Of a stretch of DNA of 64,000 bases, positions 40,180 through 49,814 are shown one piece after another. The notes beneath the pieces were generated by a model that made no database searches, was not told the origin of the DNA, and worked only from the letters and a program-made list of their open reading frames with translations. The DNA is from Nitratireductor aquibiodomus NL21 = JCM 21793. Its GTDB lineage: Bacteria > Pseudomonadota > Alphaproteobacteria > Rhizobiales > Rhizobiaceae. The position numbers and the translations under genes are program-made. The DNA lies in assembly GCF_000615975.1 (NCBI RefSeq), contig NZ_BAMP01000001.1:62001-126000 (forward strand), read 5' to 3'. The first letter of the stretch is position 1. The number at the start of each line of letters is the position of its first letter.

Positions 40180-41091
40180 ATGAGCAACAATACAATTCAG
40201 GGGGAGCTGCTTGCAGAACCGGCAGCGCGCGCGCCGACGCGCGGTGACAGGTCATCCCTTGCAGCGCAGATGCTTCTTTCCCTCAGAAGCGTTCCCGTTT
40301 TCCTGGCCTTTGTCGTGCTGACGGTGGTCTCGCTTCTGGCCGTCTTCGCGCCGTTCCTGATCAGGGCGGATCCGATTGCGATCGATCCGCTACAGCGCTT
40401 TGCGGGCGTTTCGGCCGAGCACTGGCTGGGCAATGATGCTTTCGGGCGCGATGTCTATTCGCGTCTGCTTTTTGGCGCGCGCGTTTCGCTGATCGTTGGT
40501 CTGGGTGCGGCGGCAGCCAGCCTTGTGGTCGGCCTGATCATCGGCGTGGTTGCGGGTTACATCCGTTTCGCCGACACCTTCATCATGCGGGTGATGGACG
40601 GCATCATGGCGATCCCCAGCATTCTGCTTGCCATTGCGCTTGTTTCCCTGACGGGTGCGTCACTGGTGACCGTGCTCGTGGCCATCACCGTGCCGGAGAT
40701 TCCGCGTGTGGTCCGGCTGGTGCGCAGCATCATTCTCAATGTGCGCTCCGAAGCCTATGTGGAGGCCGCGATCTCGCTCGGGACGCCGACCTATCGGCTG
40801 TTGATCCGCCATATGGTGCCGAACACGGTCGCGCCGCTGATCGTGCAGGGGACCTTCATATTCGCCTCCGCCATTCTGACGGAAGCAACCCTTAGTTTCC
40901 TTGGAGCCGGCCTGCCCACGGAAATCCCCTCCTGGGGAAACATGATGGCCGACGGTCGTATGTATTTTCAGCTTTATCCGAGCCTCGTCCTCTATCCCGG
41001 CATCATCCTGGCGTTCACGCTTTTGAGCGTGAACATTCTTGGCGATGTGCTGCGTGACGTGCTCGATCCCAAGATGGCGAAGAGAACATGA
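40180..41091 (+). CDS. Dipeptide-type ABC transporter permease (DppC-like)
   Basis: Permease of 303 residues. After a hydrophilic N-terminus and first helix comes the DppC signature HWLGNDAFGRDVYSRLLFGARVSL. The loop EAAISLGTPTYRLLIRHMVPN contacts the ATPase. Its stop overlaps the ATPase start (ATGA). Confidence 0.9.
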   Translation: MSNNTIQGELLAEPAARAPTRGDRSSLAAQMLLSLRSVPVFLAFVVLTVVSLLAVFAPFLIRADPIAIDPLQRFAGVSAEHWLGNDAFGRDVYSRLLFGARVSLIVGLGAAAASLVVGLIIGVVAGYIRFADTFIMRVMDGIMAIPSILLAIALVSLTGASLVTVLVAITVPEIPRVVRLVRSIILNVRSEAYVEAAISLGTPTYRLLIRHMVPNTVAPLIVQGTFIFASAILTEATLSFLGAGLPTEIPSWGNMMADGRMYFQLYPSLVLYPGIILAFTLLSVNILGDVLRDVLDPKMAKRT

Positions 41092-42743
41092 GCAATCAGA
41101 AAAACGATCTGGCGCAAACCGGGAGGCCAGTGCTCGACGTTCGCAATCTTGCCGTCAGCCTTGCTGGAAATCCCTCGGCGAAGGTGGTGAGCGACGTGAG
41201 CTTCACGGTGCATCCGGGAGAGACGGTCTGCGTGGTGGGAGAATCCGGATCGGGCAAATCTGTCACAGCCTTCTCCATCATGGGGCTTCTTTCGCGCGAA
41301 GCGCTGCACTGTTCAGGCGGGCGCATCGAACTCGATGGCGAGAACGTTCTCGAAGCGGATAAGGAACGCCTGCGTGCCCTGCGCGCAACCAGAATGGCGA
41401 TGATCTTCCAGGAGCCGATGACAGCGCTCAACCCGGTCGAGACCGTGGGTGAGCAGATCGATGAGGTGCTGCGCATCCACAAACGCATGGGCAGGAAGGC
41501 TCGGCGCGAGAAGGTCATGGAGATGCTCGAAGCCGTGCATTTGCCGGAGCCGGAACGCATTTACAGTTCCTACCCGCATCAGCTCTCCGGAGGGCAGCGG
41601 CAAAGGGTGGTGATCTGCATTGCGCTGATCCTCGAGCCCAGGCTTCTGATCGCGGATGAGCCGACCACGGCACTCGATGTCACCACCCAGAAGCAGATAT
41701 TGCTGCTGATCCGCGAACTTCAGGAAAAGCACAACACGGCTGTGCTTTTCATCACCCATGATTTTGGCGTCGTAGCCGACATCGCCGACCGCGTGGTGGT
41801 GATGAACCGGGGCGAAGTCGTCGAGGTCGGGACGCGGGAGCAGATATTGTCCGCCCCAGACAAGGACTACACCCGAATGCTGGTATCTTCGGTTCCAAGC
41901 CTCGTGCCGGAGGCGCGCGAAGCCCATGACGGCGACATCGTGCTGTCGGTCAAAGGGCTGGGCAAGGTCTACGCGCAGAAAAGGTTCCTCGGTGCCAGGC
42001 GTGAAGTGGCGGCGGCGGTGGATGTCGACCTGACCGTGCGCCGGGGGGAGATCCTGGGCGTGGTCGGTGAATCCGGGTCCGGAAAATCCACGGTCGCGCG
42101 CTGCATTGTGCGTCTTCAGGACCCGACGCAGGGCGAGGTTGTCGTTTGCGGAGAAAACATTGCCGCTGCTCGAGGCTCGGCGCTGCTTTCTGTACGCAAA
42201 CGCATCCAGATGGTTTTTCAGGACCCGTTCCGCTCCCTCAATCCTCGCCTGACCGTTGGCGAATCCATTATCGAGGGGTTGACGAATTTCGGTGTGGCCC
42301 GCGCGCAGGCGCTGCGCCGTGCGGGCGAACTGATGGGGCTGGTCGGCCTGCCGGCGGATGCCCTGAAACGCTATCCGCACCAGTTCTCGGGCGGTCAGCG
42401 CCAGCGCATCTGCATTGCGCGCGCGCTGGCACTGGAGCCGGATGTTCTGGTGGCCGATGAAGCAGTGTCCGCGCTCGATGTGTCCGTTCAGGCTCAGGTG
42501 CTCGAGCTTCTCGACGATATTCGCCGCAAGACCGGTGTCGGTGTGCTGTTCATCACCCATGATCTGAGAGTGGCCGCGCAGATCTGCGACACGATCATGG
42601 TCATGCAGAAGGGGAAGATCGTCGAGTTCGGCCCCGCTGCCGACGTGCTGACGTCCCCAAAACAGCCCTACACCCGATTGCTGCTGGAGGCCGCGCCGGG
42701 TCGCCATTGGGATTTCCAGAACTTCCGCCCGCTCCCACTATGA
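41088..42743 (+). CDS. Dipeptide-type ABC transporter ATPase, fused DppD-DppF
   Basis: One protein of 551 residues holding both ATPases. Walker A motifs are GESGSGKSV (N-terminal) and GESGSGKST (C-terminal), each with LSGGQRQR or FSGGQRQR signatures and Walker B DEPTTALD and DEAVSALD. The fusion is common in alphaproteobacterial peptide importers. The oligopeptide/dipeptide C-terminal extension appears after each domain (KDYTRMLVSSVP, QPYTRLLLEAAPG). Confidence 0.92.
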   Translation: MSNQKNDLAQTGRPVLDVRNLAVSLAGNPSAKVVSDVSFTVHPGETVCVVGESGSGKSVTAFSIMGLLSREALHCSGGRIELDGENVLEADKERLRALRATRMAMIFQEPMTALNPVETVGEQIDEVLRIHKRMGRKARREKVMEMLEAVHLPEPERIYSSYPHQLSGGQRQRVVICIALILEPRLLIADEPTTALDVTTQKQILLLIRELQEKHNTAVLFITHDFGVVADIADRVVVMNRGEVVEVGTREQILSAPDKDYTRMLVSSVPSLVPEAREAHDGDIVLSVKGLGKVYAQKRFLGARREVAAAVDVDLTVRRGEILGVVGESGSGKSTVARCIVRLQDPTQGEVVVCGENIAAARGSALLSVRKRIQMVFQDPFRSLNPRLTVGESIIEGLTNFGVARAQALRRAGELMGLVGLPADALKRYPHQFSGGQRQRICIARALALEPDVLVADEAVSALDVSVQAQVLELLDDIRRKTGVGVLFITHDLRVAAQICDTIMVMQKGKIVEFGPAADVLTSPKQPYTRLLLEAAPGRHWDFQNFRPLPL

Positions 42744-42754
42744 AGGAAAACACC

Positions 42755-44222
42755 ATGCCGCAGGGCTTCGACATTCTGATCCGCAAAGCGCTTGTCATCG
42801 ACGGAACGGGCGCCGAGCGTTACGCGGCCGATGTCGGCGTTTCGGGCGACCGTATCGCTGCCATAGGGAACCTTGCCGGTGCCCGCGGGGAGACCGAGAT
42901 TGATGCGACGGGTCTCATCCTTGCTCCCGGCTTCATCGATTCTCACACGCATGACGATCGCATCCTGCTTTCGGCCGGCGATATGACGGCCAAGGTCAGT
43001 CAGGGCGTCACCACTGTTGTGGGCGGCAACTGCGGCATTTCGCTTGCGCCCATGCCCGAGCCGGTGCGCAAGCCGGTGACCCCGCCGCTCGATCTGCTTG
43101 ATGAGACCGGTGACTGGTATCGCTACAGGACTTTCGCTGACTATCTCAGCGCGCTCGAAGAGCAGCCGGCGGCGACGAACAGCGCAATGCTCGTCGGTCA
43201 TACGACCTTGCGCGCCATTGCCATGGATGACCTCAACCGCGCGGCGACGCCCGCCGAGATTGCGGCGATGCAGGCGCTTGTGGAAGAGGCAATGCAGGCA
43301 GGTGCCATCGGCGTTTCGACAGGGCTGGCCTATCCACCGGCGCAGGCGGCAACCACCGAGGAGGTGATTGAGGTTTGCCGGCCCATGGCCGCTCATGACG
43401 GGCTCTACGCAACACACATGCGCGACGAGGGCGACCACACGATGGAGTCGCTTGAAGAATCCTTCCGGATCGCATCCGAGGTCGGGGTGCAGCTTCTGAT
43501 TTCGCACCACAAGCTCGCGGGCGTCAACAATCATGCCGGTCGGTCGAAACCCTGGCCTGATCGACAAGCAGATGAAGGAGCAGCCCGTTTGTCTTGATTG
43601 CTATCCTTATACCGCGTCCTCGACCATTCTTACGGCTGATCACGCGCGCAACTCGCCAAAGACGGTGATCACCTGGTCGCGGCCGCTGCCGCAATATGCC
43701 GGACAGACCCTCGATGACGTGATGGAAGCCATGGGGTGCGGTTTTGAAGAGGCCGTTCAGCGCCTGCAGCCGGCCGGTGCTGTCTATTTCCGGATGCATG
43801 AGGATGATGTTCAGCGCATCCTGAAATACGTACCGACCATGATCGGGTCGGACGGCCTGCCGCATGACGAGAACCCTCATCCGCGCCTCTGGGGGACTTT
43901 CCCGCGTGTGCTCGGACATTACAGCCGCGATATCGGCCTCTTCCCGCTTGAGACGGCCGTGTTCAAAATGACCGGTCTCACCGCGCTTGAATTCGGCTTT
44001 GCTGATCGTGGCGTTGTGCGGGAAGGGGCGTATGCGGATATCACCCTTTTCAACCCGGACACCGTCATCGACTGCGCCACGTTTGAAAACCCCAAGACGC
44101 TTGCCAGAGGCATAGAGGCGGTTCTGGTCAATGGAACGATTGTCTGGCGGGAGGGGCAATCAACTGGCGCACGCCCTGGCCGTGTGCTGCGACGATCCCG
44201 AAAGGCTGAGGCCACCGCCTGA
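42755..44222 (+). CDS. N-acyl-D-amino-acid deacylase family amidohydrolase (two frameshifts)
   Basis: Amidohydrolase of about 489 residues. It starts GFDILIRKALVIDGTGAERYAADVG and has the metal motif DSHTHDD. Further family segments are GGNCGISLAP, LISHHKLAG, YPYTASSTIL and GSDGLPHDENPHPRLWGTFPRVLGHYSRD. Two single bases are missing about 20 apart, near 43535 (CATGCC for CATGGCC) and near 43556 (a G or C in GGCC). Repair gives GRSVETL followed by LIDKQMKEQPVCLDCYPY. It hydrolyses N-acyl-D-amino acids or similar amides. It directly follows the peptide importer. Confidence 0.85.
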
Positions 44223-44321
44223 TCGCATACCGTTCTTGACAATTCCGGGTTCCTCTTTCACGACCATTCTGGTGCGTCGCCGTTGGCCGCCTTCTGCCGA
44301 CATTGCTGAAAGGGTGAGAGA

Positions 44322-45461
44322 ATGTTCGAAAGCGCTCATATTGATGAGGCTGTTGCGTGGCGGCGCGACCTGCACCGTCATCCCGAACTGGGGTTTCAGG
44401 AAGAGCGCACATCGAAGCTGATTGCCGGCCTGCTGGAGGGTTGGGGCTGGCAGGTTCAAACCGGGCTCGCGCAGACCGGCGTTGTGTCCCGGCTGGGCGA
44501 GGGAAACCGTTCGGTCGGTCTGCGGGCGGATATCGATGCACTGCCCATTGAGGAAGCAACGGGGCTTGCCCACGCTTCGACCCATCCAGGCATGATGCAC
44601 GCATGCGGGCATGACGGGCACACCGCGATGCTGCTTCTGGCAGCGCGCCAGATGGCGACCGACGGGGTGACCGGCGGAAACGTGACGCTGATCTTCCAGC
44701 CGGCGGAAGAAAACGATGGCGGCGCACGGGTGATGATCGAGGACGGCCTTTTCCGTCAGTTCCCGTGCGATATGATTTTTGGCATTCACAACTGGCCGGG
44801 GCTCGCACCCGGCCGGCTTGTCGCCCGCGACGGCGAGATGATGGCAGCATTTGCCATCTTCGAGATCACGATCGAAGGGCGTGGCGGGCATGCTGCGATG
44901 CCGGAGCAGAGCGACGGTGTGGTGGCCGCCGCTGCGCGGATGGCCGCCGCTTTGCAGGAACTGCCGGCGCGGCGACTGTCGCCACTGGTGCCGGGTGTGG
45001 TTTCGGTGACACAGATCCACACCGGGTCTGCCTTCAACGTCTGCCCGGACCGCGCCGTGGTGCGCGGCACGGCGCGCTGGTTCCAGCCGCAGGCGGGGGA
45101 TGAAATCGAGGCGCGGCTTTCTGAAGTGATCCAGGGCATCGCTGCGGCACATGGCTGCCGGGCGAGCATCGATTATCAGCGTCGTTATCCGGCAACGATC
45201 AACAGCGTGGATGAGGCGGCGCTGGCGAGGCGTGTCGGCGGGGCCATGGGGCTTGATACTGGCGAGGCAGGACCGAGCATGGCATCGGAGGATTTTGCCT
45301 TCATGCTGAACGAGAAGCCTGGAGCCTATATCTGGCTGGGCGCGGCGCGTGCGGGGGACAATCCCGGGCTCCATTCACCGCATTTCGATTTCAATGACGA
45401 TGTGCTGCCAACCGGTGCCGAATTCTGGGTGCGGCTGGTGCGGCAGGTTCTGTCAGGCTGA
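44322..45461 (+). CDS. M20 family amidohydrolase (hippurate hydrolase-like)
   Basis: Zinc peptidase-like deacylase of 379 residues. The start WRRDLHRHPELGFQEERTSKLIA and the metal-binding stretch MMHACGHDGHTAMLLL are typical of the AbgA/HipO group. QPAEEN holds the catalytic Glu pair, and GHAAMPEQSDG lies in the dimerisation domain. It cleaves N-acyl or N-carbamoyl-type amino-acid derivatives. About 100 bases separate it from the D-aminoacylase; its stop overlaps the LysR start (TGATG). Confidence 0.88.
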   Translation: MFESAHIDEAVAWRRDLHRHPELGFQEERTSKLIAGLLEGWGWQVQTGLAQTGVVSRLGEGNRSVGLRADIDALPIEEATGLAHASTHPGMMHACGHDGHTAMLLLAARQMATDGVTGGNVTLIFQPAEENDGGARVMIEDGLFRQFPCDMIFGIHNWPGLAPGRLVARDGEMMAAFAIFEITIEGRGGHAAMPEQSDGVVAAAARMAAALQELPARRLSPLVPGVVSVTQIHTGSAFNVCPDRAVVRGTARWFQPQAGDEIEARLSEVIQGIAAAHGCRASIDYQRRYPATINSVDEAALARRVGGAMGLDTGEAGPSMASEDFAFMLNEKPGAYIWLGAARAGDNPGLHSPHFDFNDDVLPTGAEFWVRLVRQVLSG

Positions 45462-46369
45462 TGGACGCACTGGACAGCCGCTTTCTGCGGGCGTTTCTGG
45501 TCGTTGCCCGCGAGGGTTCGATCCGTCGCGCTGCCGAACGGCTGAACATGGCGCCTTCGGCGATCAGTCGCAAGCTCGTCGAAGCGGAGGCGCGGCTTGG
45601 CGTTGCCCTGGTGGAGCGCAGCGCCCAGGGCATTGCGTTGACGGATGCCGGGCACCTGGTTCGTGAGCATGCGCTGGTTCGGCAGGATGAGGAGACGTTC
45701 CTGCTCGATCAGCTTGGCAAGTTCAGGGACACGGGCGGTCAGGTGGTGCGTATCGCCGTGGGCGAAGGGTTTGCCGCCGATTTGATGCAGAATGGCCTCG
45801 GGCCGCTCGGCAGCAAGCACCCCCATCTGCGCTTTCGCATCGATATTGCAGGGACTGAGGAAATTCAGCGCCGGGTGATTGAAGGGGACGCGGACCTGGG
45901 TATCGCCTACAATCCCGTTCCCATGGAGGCAACGCGCTCCGTCGCTCTTGCCAGACAACCGCTCTGCGGTGTTGTTCCCGTCGGCTCCCCGCTCGCCGAA
46001 CACCGGTCCGTACGGCTCGCGGAGATGCTTGATCATCCCTTTGCCATTCTCGATGTCCGCCACGGCATCAGGGCTCTGGTGGCGCGTGCGGCCGGTGATC
46101 TCGGCCTGGCGCTGCGTCCGCAGGTCGAAACTTCGTCCATCGCCGCTCTGATCCGTTATGTCGGTGCTGGCATGGGCGGCAGTTTCCTTCCGCGCTTCTC
46201 CGTTTCGATCCAGGCTGAGCGGGGCGAAGTCGCAATCATTGACCTCGACGAGGAAAGCCTGCGGCACGTCAGTGCGCATCTCATGGTGCGGGCGCGCCGG
46301 CGCCTGCCGCAGTCCGCTGCGGTGACGGTCGACTATCTGGCCGCAAACATGGTGGCATTTCAAAACTAG
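45461..46369 (+). CDS. LysR-family transcriptional regulator
   Basis: LysR regulator of 302 residues. The N-terminal winged helix reads GSIRRAAERLNMAPSAISRKLVEAEARLG and the remainder is a LysR substrate-binding domain. It is coupled to the M20 gene by a TGATG overlap. The inverted repeat at 46380-46396 between it and the next operon has the LysR T-N11-A form, so it probably controls the genes at 46477-50291. Confidence 0.87.
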   Translation: MDALDSRFLRAFLVVAREGSIRRAAERLNMAPSAISRKLVEAEARLGVALVERSAQGIALTDAGHLVREHALVRQDEETFLLDQLGKFRDTGGQVVRIAVGEGFAADLMQNGLGPLGSKHPHLRFRIDIAGTEEIQRRVIEGDADLGIAYNPVPMEATRSVALARQPLCGVVPVGSPLAEHRSVRLAEMLDHPFAILDVRHGIRALVARAAGDLGLALRPQVETSSIAALIRYVGAGMGGSFLPRFSVSIQAERGEVAIIDLDEESLRHVSAHLMVRARRRLPQSAAVTVDYLAANMVAFQN

Positions 46370-46379
46370 ATCGTTCGGT

Positions 46380-46396
46380 GTTGCCGAAATGGCAAC
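46380..46396. promoter_or_regulatory. LysR-box-like inverted repeat
   Basis: GTTGCC-GAAAT-GGCAAC, a perfect 6-bp dyad that contains a T-N11-A LysR core. It lies 81 bases upstream of the oxidoreductase at 46477. Confidence 0.6.
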
Positions 46397-46476
46397 GCTA
46401 CGTGCCTCAATCGCTATCTATACAACAACACGCTGTCACCGCAGTGTCATGAACGGTAAGTGAGACGGGAGGTATC

Positions 46477-47364
46477 ATGACGCAGTCGGTCGGTGTGATC
46501 GGTCTTGGAGCGATGGGAATGGGTATGGCCCGCTCCCTTCTGGCCAAAGGGTTTTCGGTGGCAGCGTTTGATCTTGCCCCGCAGGCCATGGCAGGAGCCG
46601 CGGAAGCAGGCATCGTTCCCCATGAGGCGTCGGCCGGGGTGATCGAAGCAAGCGATGTGATTGTGCTCTCGCTTCCTCTGGCCAGCCACGTGAAGGCGAC
46701 GATCGAGGCCGGACTGGCTGCCGGTGCTTTCAAGACCCCGAAAATCATTGTCGACACGTCCACCTCCGAGGCGTCGGTAAGCCGTGAGCTGGCGGCGAAA
46801 CTCGCCGATACTGGTCATGGCTTCCTCGATGCGCCTGTCAGCGGTGGGCCCCAGGGGGCGGCCAGCGGTTCTCTGTCGGTGATGCTGGGCGGCGATGCGC
46901 GGTGGGTCGCGCAGGCGAAACCGGTTCTGGATGCGCTTGCCTCCAGGGTGCTCCATGTCGGGCCAAGCGGTTCCGGCAACATCGCCAAACTGGTCAACAA
47001 CATGCTGGTGGCCTGCCACATGCTGACCACGGCCGAAGGCCTGCGCCTTGCCGAGGCATCGGGCCTGCCGGCGGAAGACGCGCTTTCCGTCATCAACAGT
47101 GCCACGGGTCGCAGCGCGCTTAGTGAAATTCATTTTCCCAACTGGGTCATGAGCGGCAGTTTCGACAGCGGGTTCTCCGCCGGGCTGATGCGCAAGGATG
47201 TGTGGCTGGCGCTTGAACTGGCACAGGAAAGCGGGTGTGCCATGCCGGTGTCGGAGCTGGTGGCGAGCCTCTGGTCCGAGGAGAATTCAGGCGTTTCCGA
47301 CAATCAGGATTTCATGCTGCTCGGCCGTGTTGAGGCCGTGACGAAAGAGAAGACGAATGGCTGA
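46477..47364 (+). CDS. NAD-binding 3-hydroxyisobutyrate-dehydrogenase-family protein
   Basis: Beta-hydroxyacid dehydrogenase of 295 residues. The N-terminal Rossmann motif GVIGLGAMGMGMARSLLAKGF is followed by the substrate motif FLDAPVSGGPQGAASGSL and the catalytic Lys in GNIAKLVNNMLVA. It oxidises a 3-hydroxy acid to the semialdehyde or keto acid. GGGAGG precedes the ATG. It overlaps the aldehyde dehydrogenase gene by eight bases, so the pair may oxidise a hydroxy acid through an aldehyde. Confidence 0.85.
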   Translation: MTQSVGVIGLGAMGMGMARSLLAKGFSVAAFDLAPQAMAGAAEAGIVPHEASAGVIEASDVIVLSLPLASHVKATIEAGLAAGAFKTPKIIVDTSTSEASVSRELAAKLADTGHGFLDAPVSGGPQGAASGSLSVMLGGDARWVAQAKPVLDALASRVLHVGPSGSGNIAKLVNNMLVACHMLTTAEGLRLAEASGLPAEDALSVINSATGRSALSEIHFPNWVMSGSFDSGFSAGLMRKDVWLALELAQESGCAMPVSELVASLWSEENSGVSDNQDFMLLGRVEAVTKEKTNG

Positions 47365-48901
47365 CGACATGATCCCCGCAACCGACACGCGCGCCGAAGT
47401 CGCACGGCTGCTGACCGAGCTTCTGGGCAGTGTCGACGTGCAGAACCATGTGGCAGGACGGCTGATGCGGGGCGATGGCGAAACCCTTGCGCTGACCGAC
47501 CCTGCTACCGGCAAGATTTTCGCCGAGTTCCCGGATGCCGGTGCGGCGGTCGTGAATGCCGCGGCCGAAGCAGCCGTTGCCGCTCAGCGCGAATGGCGGG
47601 GCAATACGGCCTCCGAGCGCGGGCGCATCATGTTCGAGATTGCACGCCAGATTCGTTCCCATGCGGAGCCACTCTCGCGTCTCGAGGCGATCTCTGCCGG
47701 CCGCCCGATCCGTGATGCTGCTGGCGAGCCGGCGCGCATGGCCGAGATGTTCGAATATTATGCCGGCTGGTGCGACAAGATCACCGGCGATGTCATCCCG
47801 GTGCCGTCGAGCCATCTGAACTACACCCGCCATGAGCCCATTGGCGTCGTGACGCAGATCACACCCTGGAATGCGCCACTCTTTACCTGCTGCTGGCAGG
47901 TTGCACCGGCGATCTGTGCGGGCAATGCCGTGATGCTGAAGCCGTCTGAGCTGACACCGCTGAGCTCGCTCGTCATTGCCGCCCTGTGCGTCAGGGCAGG
48001 TGTGCCGAAGGGGCTCGTCAATGTGATTGCCGGGCAGGGACCGACTGCCGGCCAGAAAATGATCGGACACCCTGCCACGGGACTGGTCGTCTTCGTCGGC
48101 TCGGCCACGGGTGGCGCGGCGATTGCCGCGGCTGCGGCCCGGCGTCTCATCCCGTCGATCCTGGAACTGGGCGGCAAGTCCGCCAATATCGTGTTCGCCG
48201 ATGCGGATGTCGACCGTGCGGTGATCGGCGCGCAGGCGGCGATCTTCGCCGCGTGCGGTCAGAGCTGTGTGGCGGGATCGCGCCTCCTCGTGCATCGCAG
48301 CGTGCATGCCGAGATGGTCGAGAAACTGGCACAGGCCAGCGCGCGCATTCCCGTCGGTATGCCGCTCGATCCGGCCACGCAGGTTGGCCCGGTCAACAAT
48401 GCGCGCCAGTGGGACAAGGTGGACACGATGGTGCGCACCGCCGTTTCAGAAGGTGCGCATCTGGCGACCGGCGGGGGCAAGCCAGATGCCCTAGGGGAAA
48501 CCGGCGGTTTCTTCTACGCCCCGACAATTCTCGATCGCGTGTCGCGCGAGATGGAGATCGCCTGCGAGGAAGTGTTCGGTCCTGTTCTGTCGGTTCTCTC
48601 CTTCGAAGACGAAGAAGAGGCGGTCGCGCTTGCCAACGACACACCCTACGGGCTCGCAGGCGCGGTCTGGACGCGGGATGTAGGGCGTGCGCACCGGGTT
48701 GCGGCGAAAGTTCGCGCTGGCACATTCTGGATCAACAGCTACAAGACCATCAACGTTATGTCGCCCTTCGGCGGCTTTGGCCAGTCGGGCTACGGGCGCT
48801 CTTCCGGCCGGGAAGCGCTCGCCGCCTACACGACAACAAAATCGGTCTGGGTCGAAACCGCAGCCGATCCAACGATCGGCTTCGGTTACGCACCGGGCTG
48901 A
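47357..48901 (+). CDS. Aldehyde dehydrogenase
   Basis: NAD(P)-dependent aldehyde dehydrogenase of 514 residues. It has the ITPWNAPLF and KPSELTPLSS cofactor-binding motifs, the ELGGKSAN glutamate motif and the catalytic Cys304 in GQSCVAGSR. The ending SPFGGFGQSGYGRSSGREAL is standard. An N-terminal extension of about 20 residues precedes the domain. It overlaps the preceding dehydrogenase and is followed by the DUF3100 gene. It could finish oxidation of an aldehyde released by the ThDP enzyme or by the dehydrogenase. Confidence 0.9.
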   Translation: MADDMIPATDTRAEVARLLTELLGSVDVQNHVAGRLMRGDGETLALTDPATGKIFAEFPDAGAAVVNAAAEAAVAAQREWRGNTASERGRIMFEIARQIRSHAEPLSRLEAISAGRPIRDAAGEPARMAEMFEYYAGWCDKITGDVIPVPSSHLNYTRHEPIGVVTQITPWNAPLFTCCWQVAPAICAGNAVMLKPSELTPLSSLVIAALCVRAGVPKGLVNVIAGQGPTAGQKMIGHPATGLVVFVGSATGGAAIAAAAARRLIPSILELGGKSANIVFADADVDRAVIGAQAAIFAACGQSCVAGSRLLVHRSVHAEMVEKLAQASARIPVGMPLDPATQVGPVNNARQWDKVDTMVRTAVSEGAHLATGGGKPDALGETGGFFYAPTILDRVSREMEIACEEVFGPVLSVLSFEDEEEAVALANDTPYGLAGAVWTRDVGRAHRVAAKVRAGTFWINSYKTINVMSPFGGFGQSGYGRSSGREALAAYTTTKSVWVETAADPTIGFGYAPG

Positions 48902-48987
48902 ACCGCATGGGCGGTCCCTCAAGGGCCGCCCTTTGTTCCATCCCGGCCCGCGTTAAGAATGGGACGGGCTTACGAGAGGGGATCTCT

Positions 48988-49812
48988 ATGGAGAAGACGA
49001 AAGACATACTGCTGGACTGGCGCCTTCATCTGAGTGTGCTGGTCATCACCATCATCGCGGAGGCCATTGGCGTGGTCGCCGTGCCGATCGGCATCGGGTC
49101 GATCCTGCTTCTGCCGTTGCTCTACGCCTTTGTGATGGGACTGGTTCTCAATCCCAATGTCATACGCAAAGTCGAAGGCTGGATGGGGCAGCGCGAGGTT
49201 CGTGCAGCGTCACCGCTGATCGTGATCGCGATCATGCCGTTCATCGCCAAGTTCGGCACGATTATCGGTCCGTCGATGGAAAAGATCATCGCCGCGGGCC
49301 CGGCGCTGATCCTGCAGGAACTTGGCAATCTGGGCACCATTCTGCTTGCTTTCCCGGTTGCCGTTCTGCTTCTCGGCATGGGGCGTGAGGCGGTGGGCGC
49401 CACGTTCTCCGTCGCACGTGAGCCGAATATTGCCATCATTGCCGACAAGTACGGGCTGAAATCCGCCGAAGGCGCAGGGGTCATGGGCGTCTATGTCATC
49501 GGCACGCTGTTCGGGACCTTTATCTTTGCCATTCTCGCCTCGCTTCTAGCGACGTCGGGCTGGTTCAGCATCGAGGCGCTGGCCATGGCGTGTGGCATCG
49601 GATCGGGTTCGATGATGGCGGCCTGTTCGGGTGCATTGTCTCATGCTGTCCCGGCCATGGAAGAACAGATCCTCGCACTGGCCGGGGCCAGCAACGTGCT
49701 CACCTATGCGACCGGACTTTACCTGTGCATCTTCGTCGCCCTGCCGGTGACCGAAAAACTGTATGACCTTCTGGGCCGAAAAGAGCCCGTAGCCAGCAAC
49801 GCCGGAGAGTGA
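48988..49812 (+). CDS. DUF3100-type membrane protein
   Basis: Integral membrane protein of 274 residues with about seven or eight hydrophobic segments. Its segments FIAKFGTIIGPSMEKIIAAGPALILQELGNLG and ACGIGSGSMMAACSGAL are Gly-rich half-helix-like stretches suggestive of a transporter. I assign DUF3100 from memory of the family. GAGAGGGG precedes the ATG. It is followed two bases later by another membrane protein; the two probably form one complex. The cargo could be the substrate of the nearby deacylases and dehydrogenases. Confidence 0.7.
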   Translation: MEKTKDILLDWRLHLSVLVITIIAEAIGVVAVPIGIGSILLLPLLYAFVMGLVLNPNVIRKVEGWMGQREVRAASPLIVIAIMPFIAKFGTIIGPSMEKIIAAGPALILQELGNLGTILLAFPVAVLLLGMGREAVGATFSVAREPNIAIIADKYGLKSAEGAGVMGVYVIGTLFGTFIFAILASLLATSGWFSIEALAMACGIGSGSMMAACSGALSHAVPAMEEQILALAGASNVLTYATGLYLCIFVALPVTEKLYDLLGRKEPVASNAGE

Positions 49813-49814
49813 TC

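Noticed and set aside
47986-49812. A 608-codon frame ending in the DUF3100 protein
   Set aside because: Its first 334 codons are an out-of-frame reading of the aldehyde dehydrogenase gene; the real gene begins at the ATG at 48988, behind a good ribosome site.
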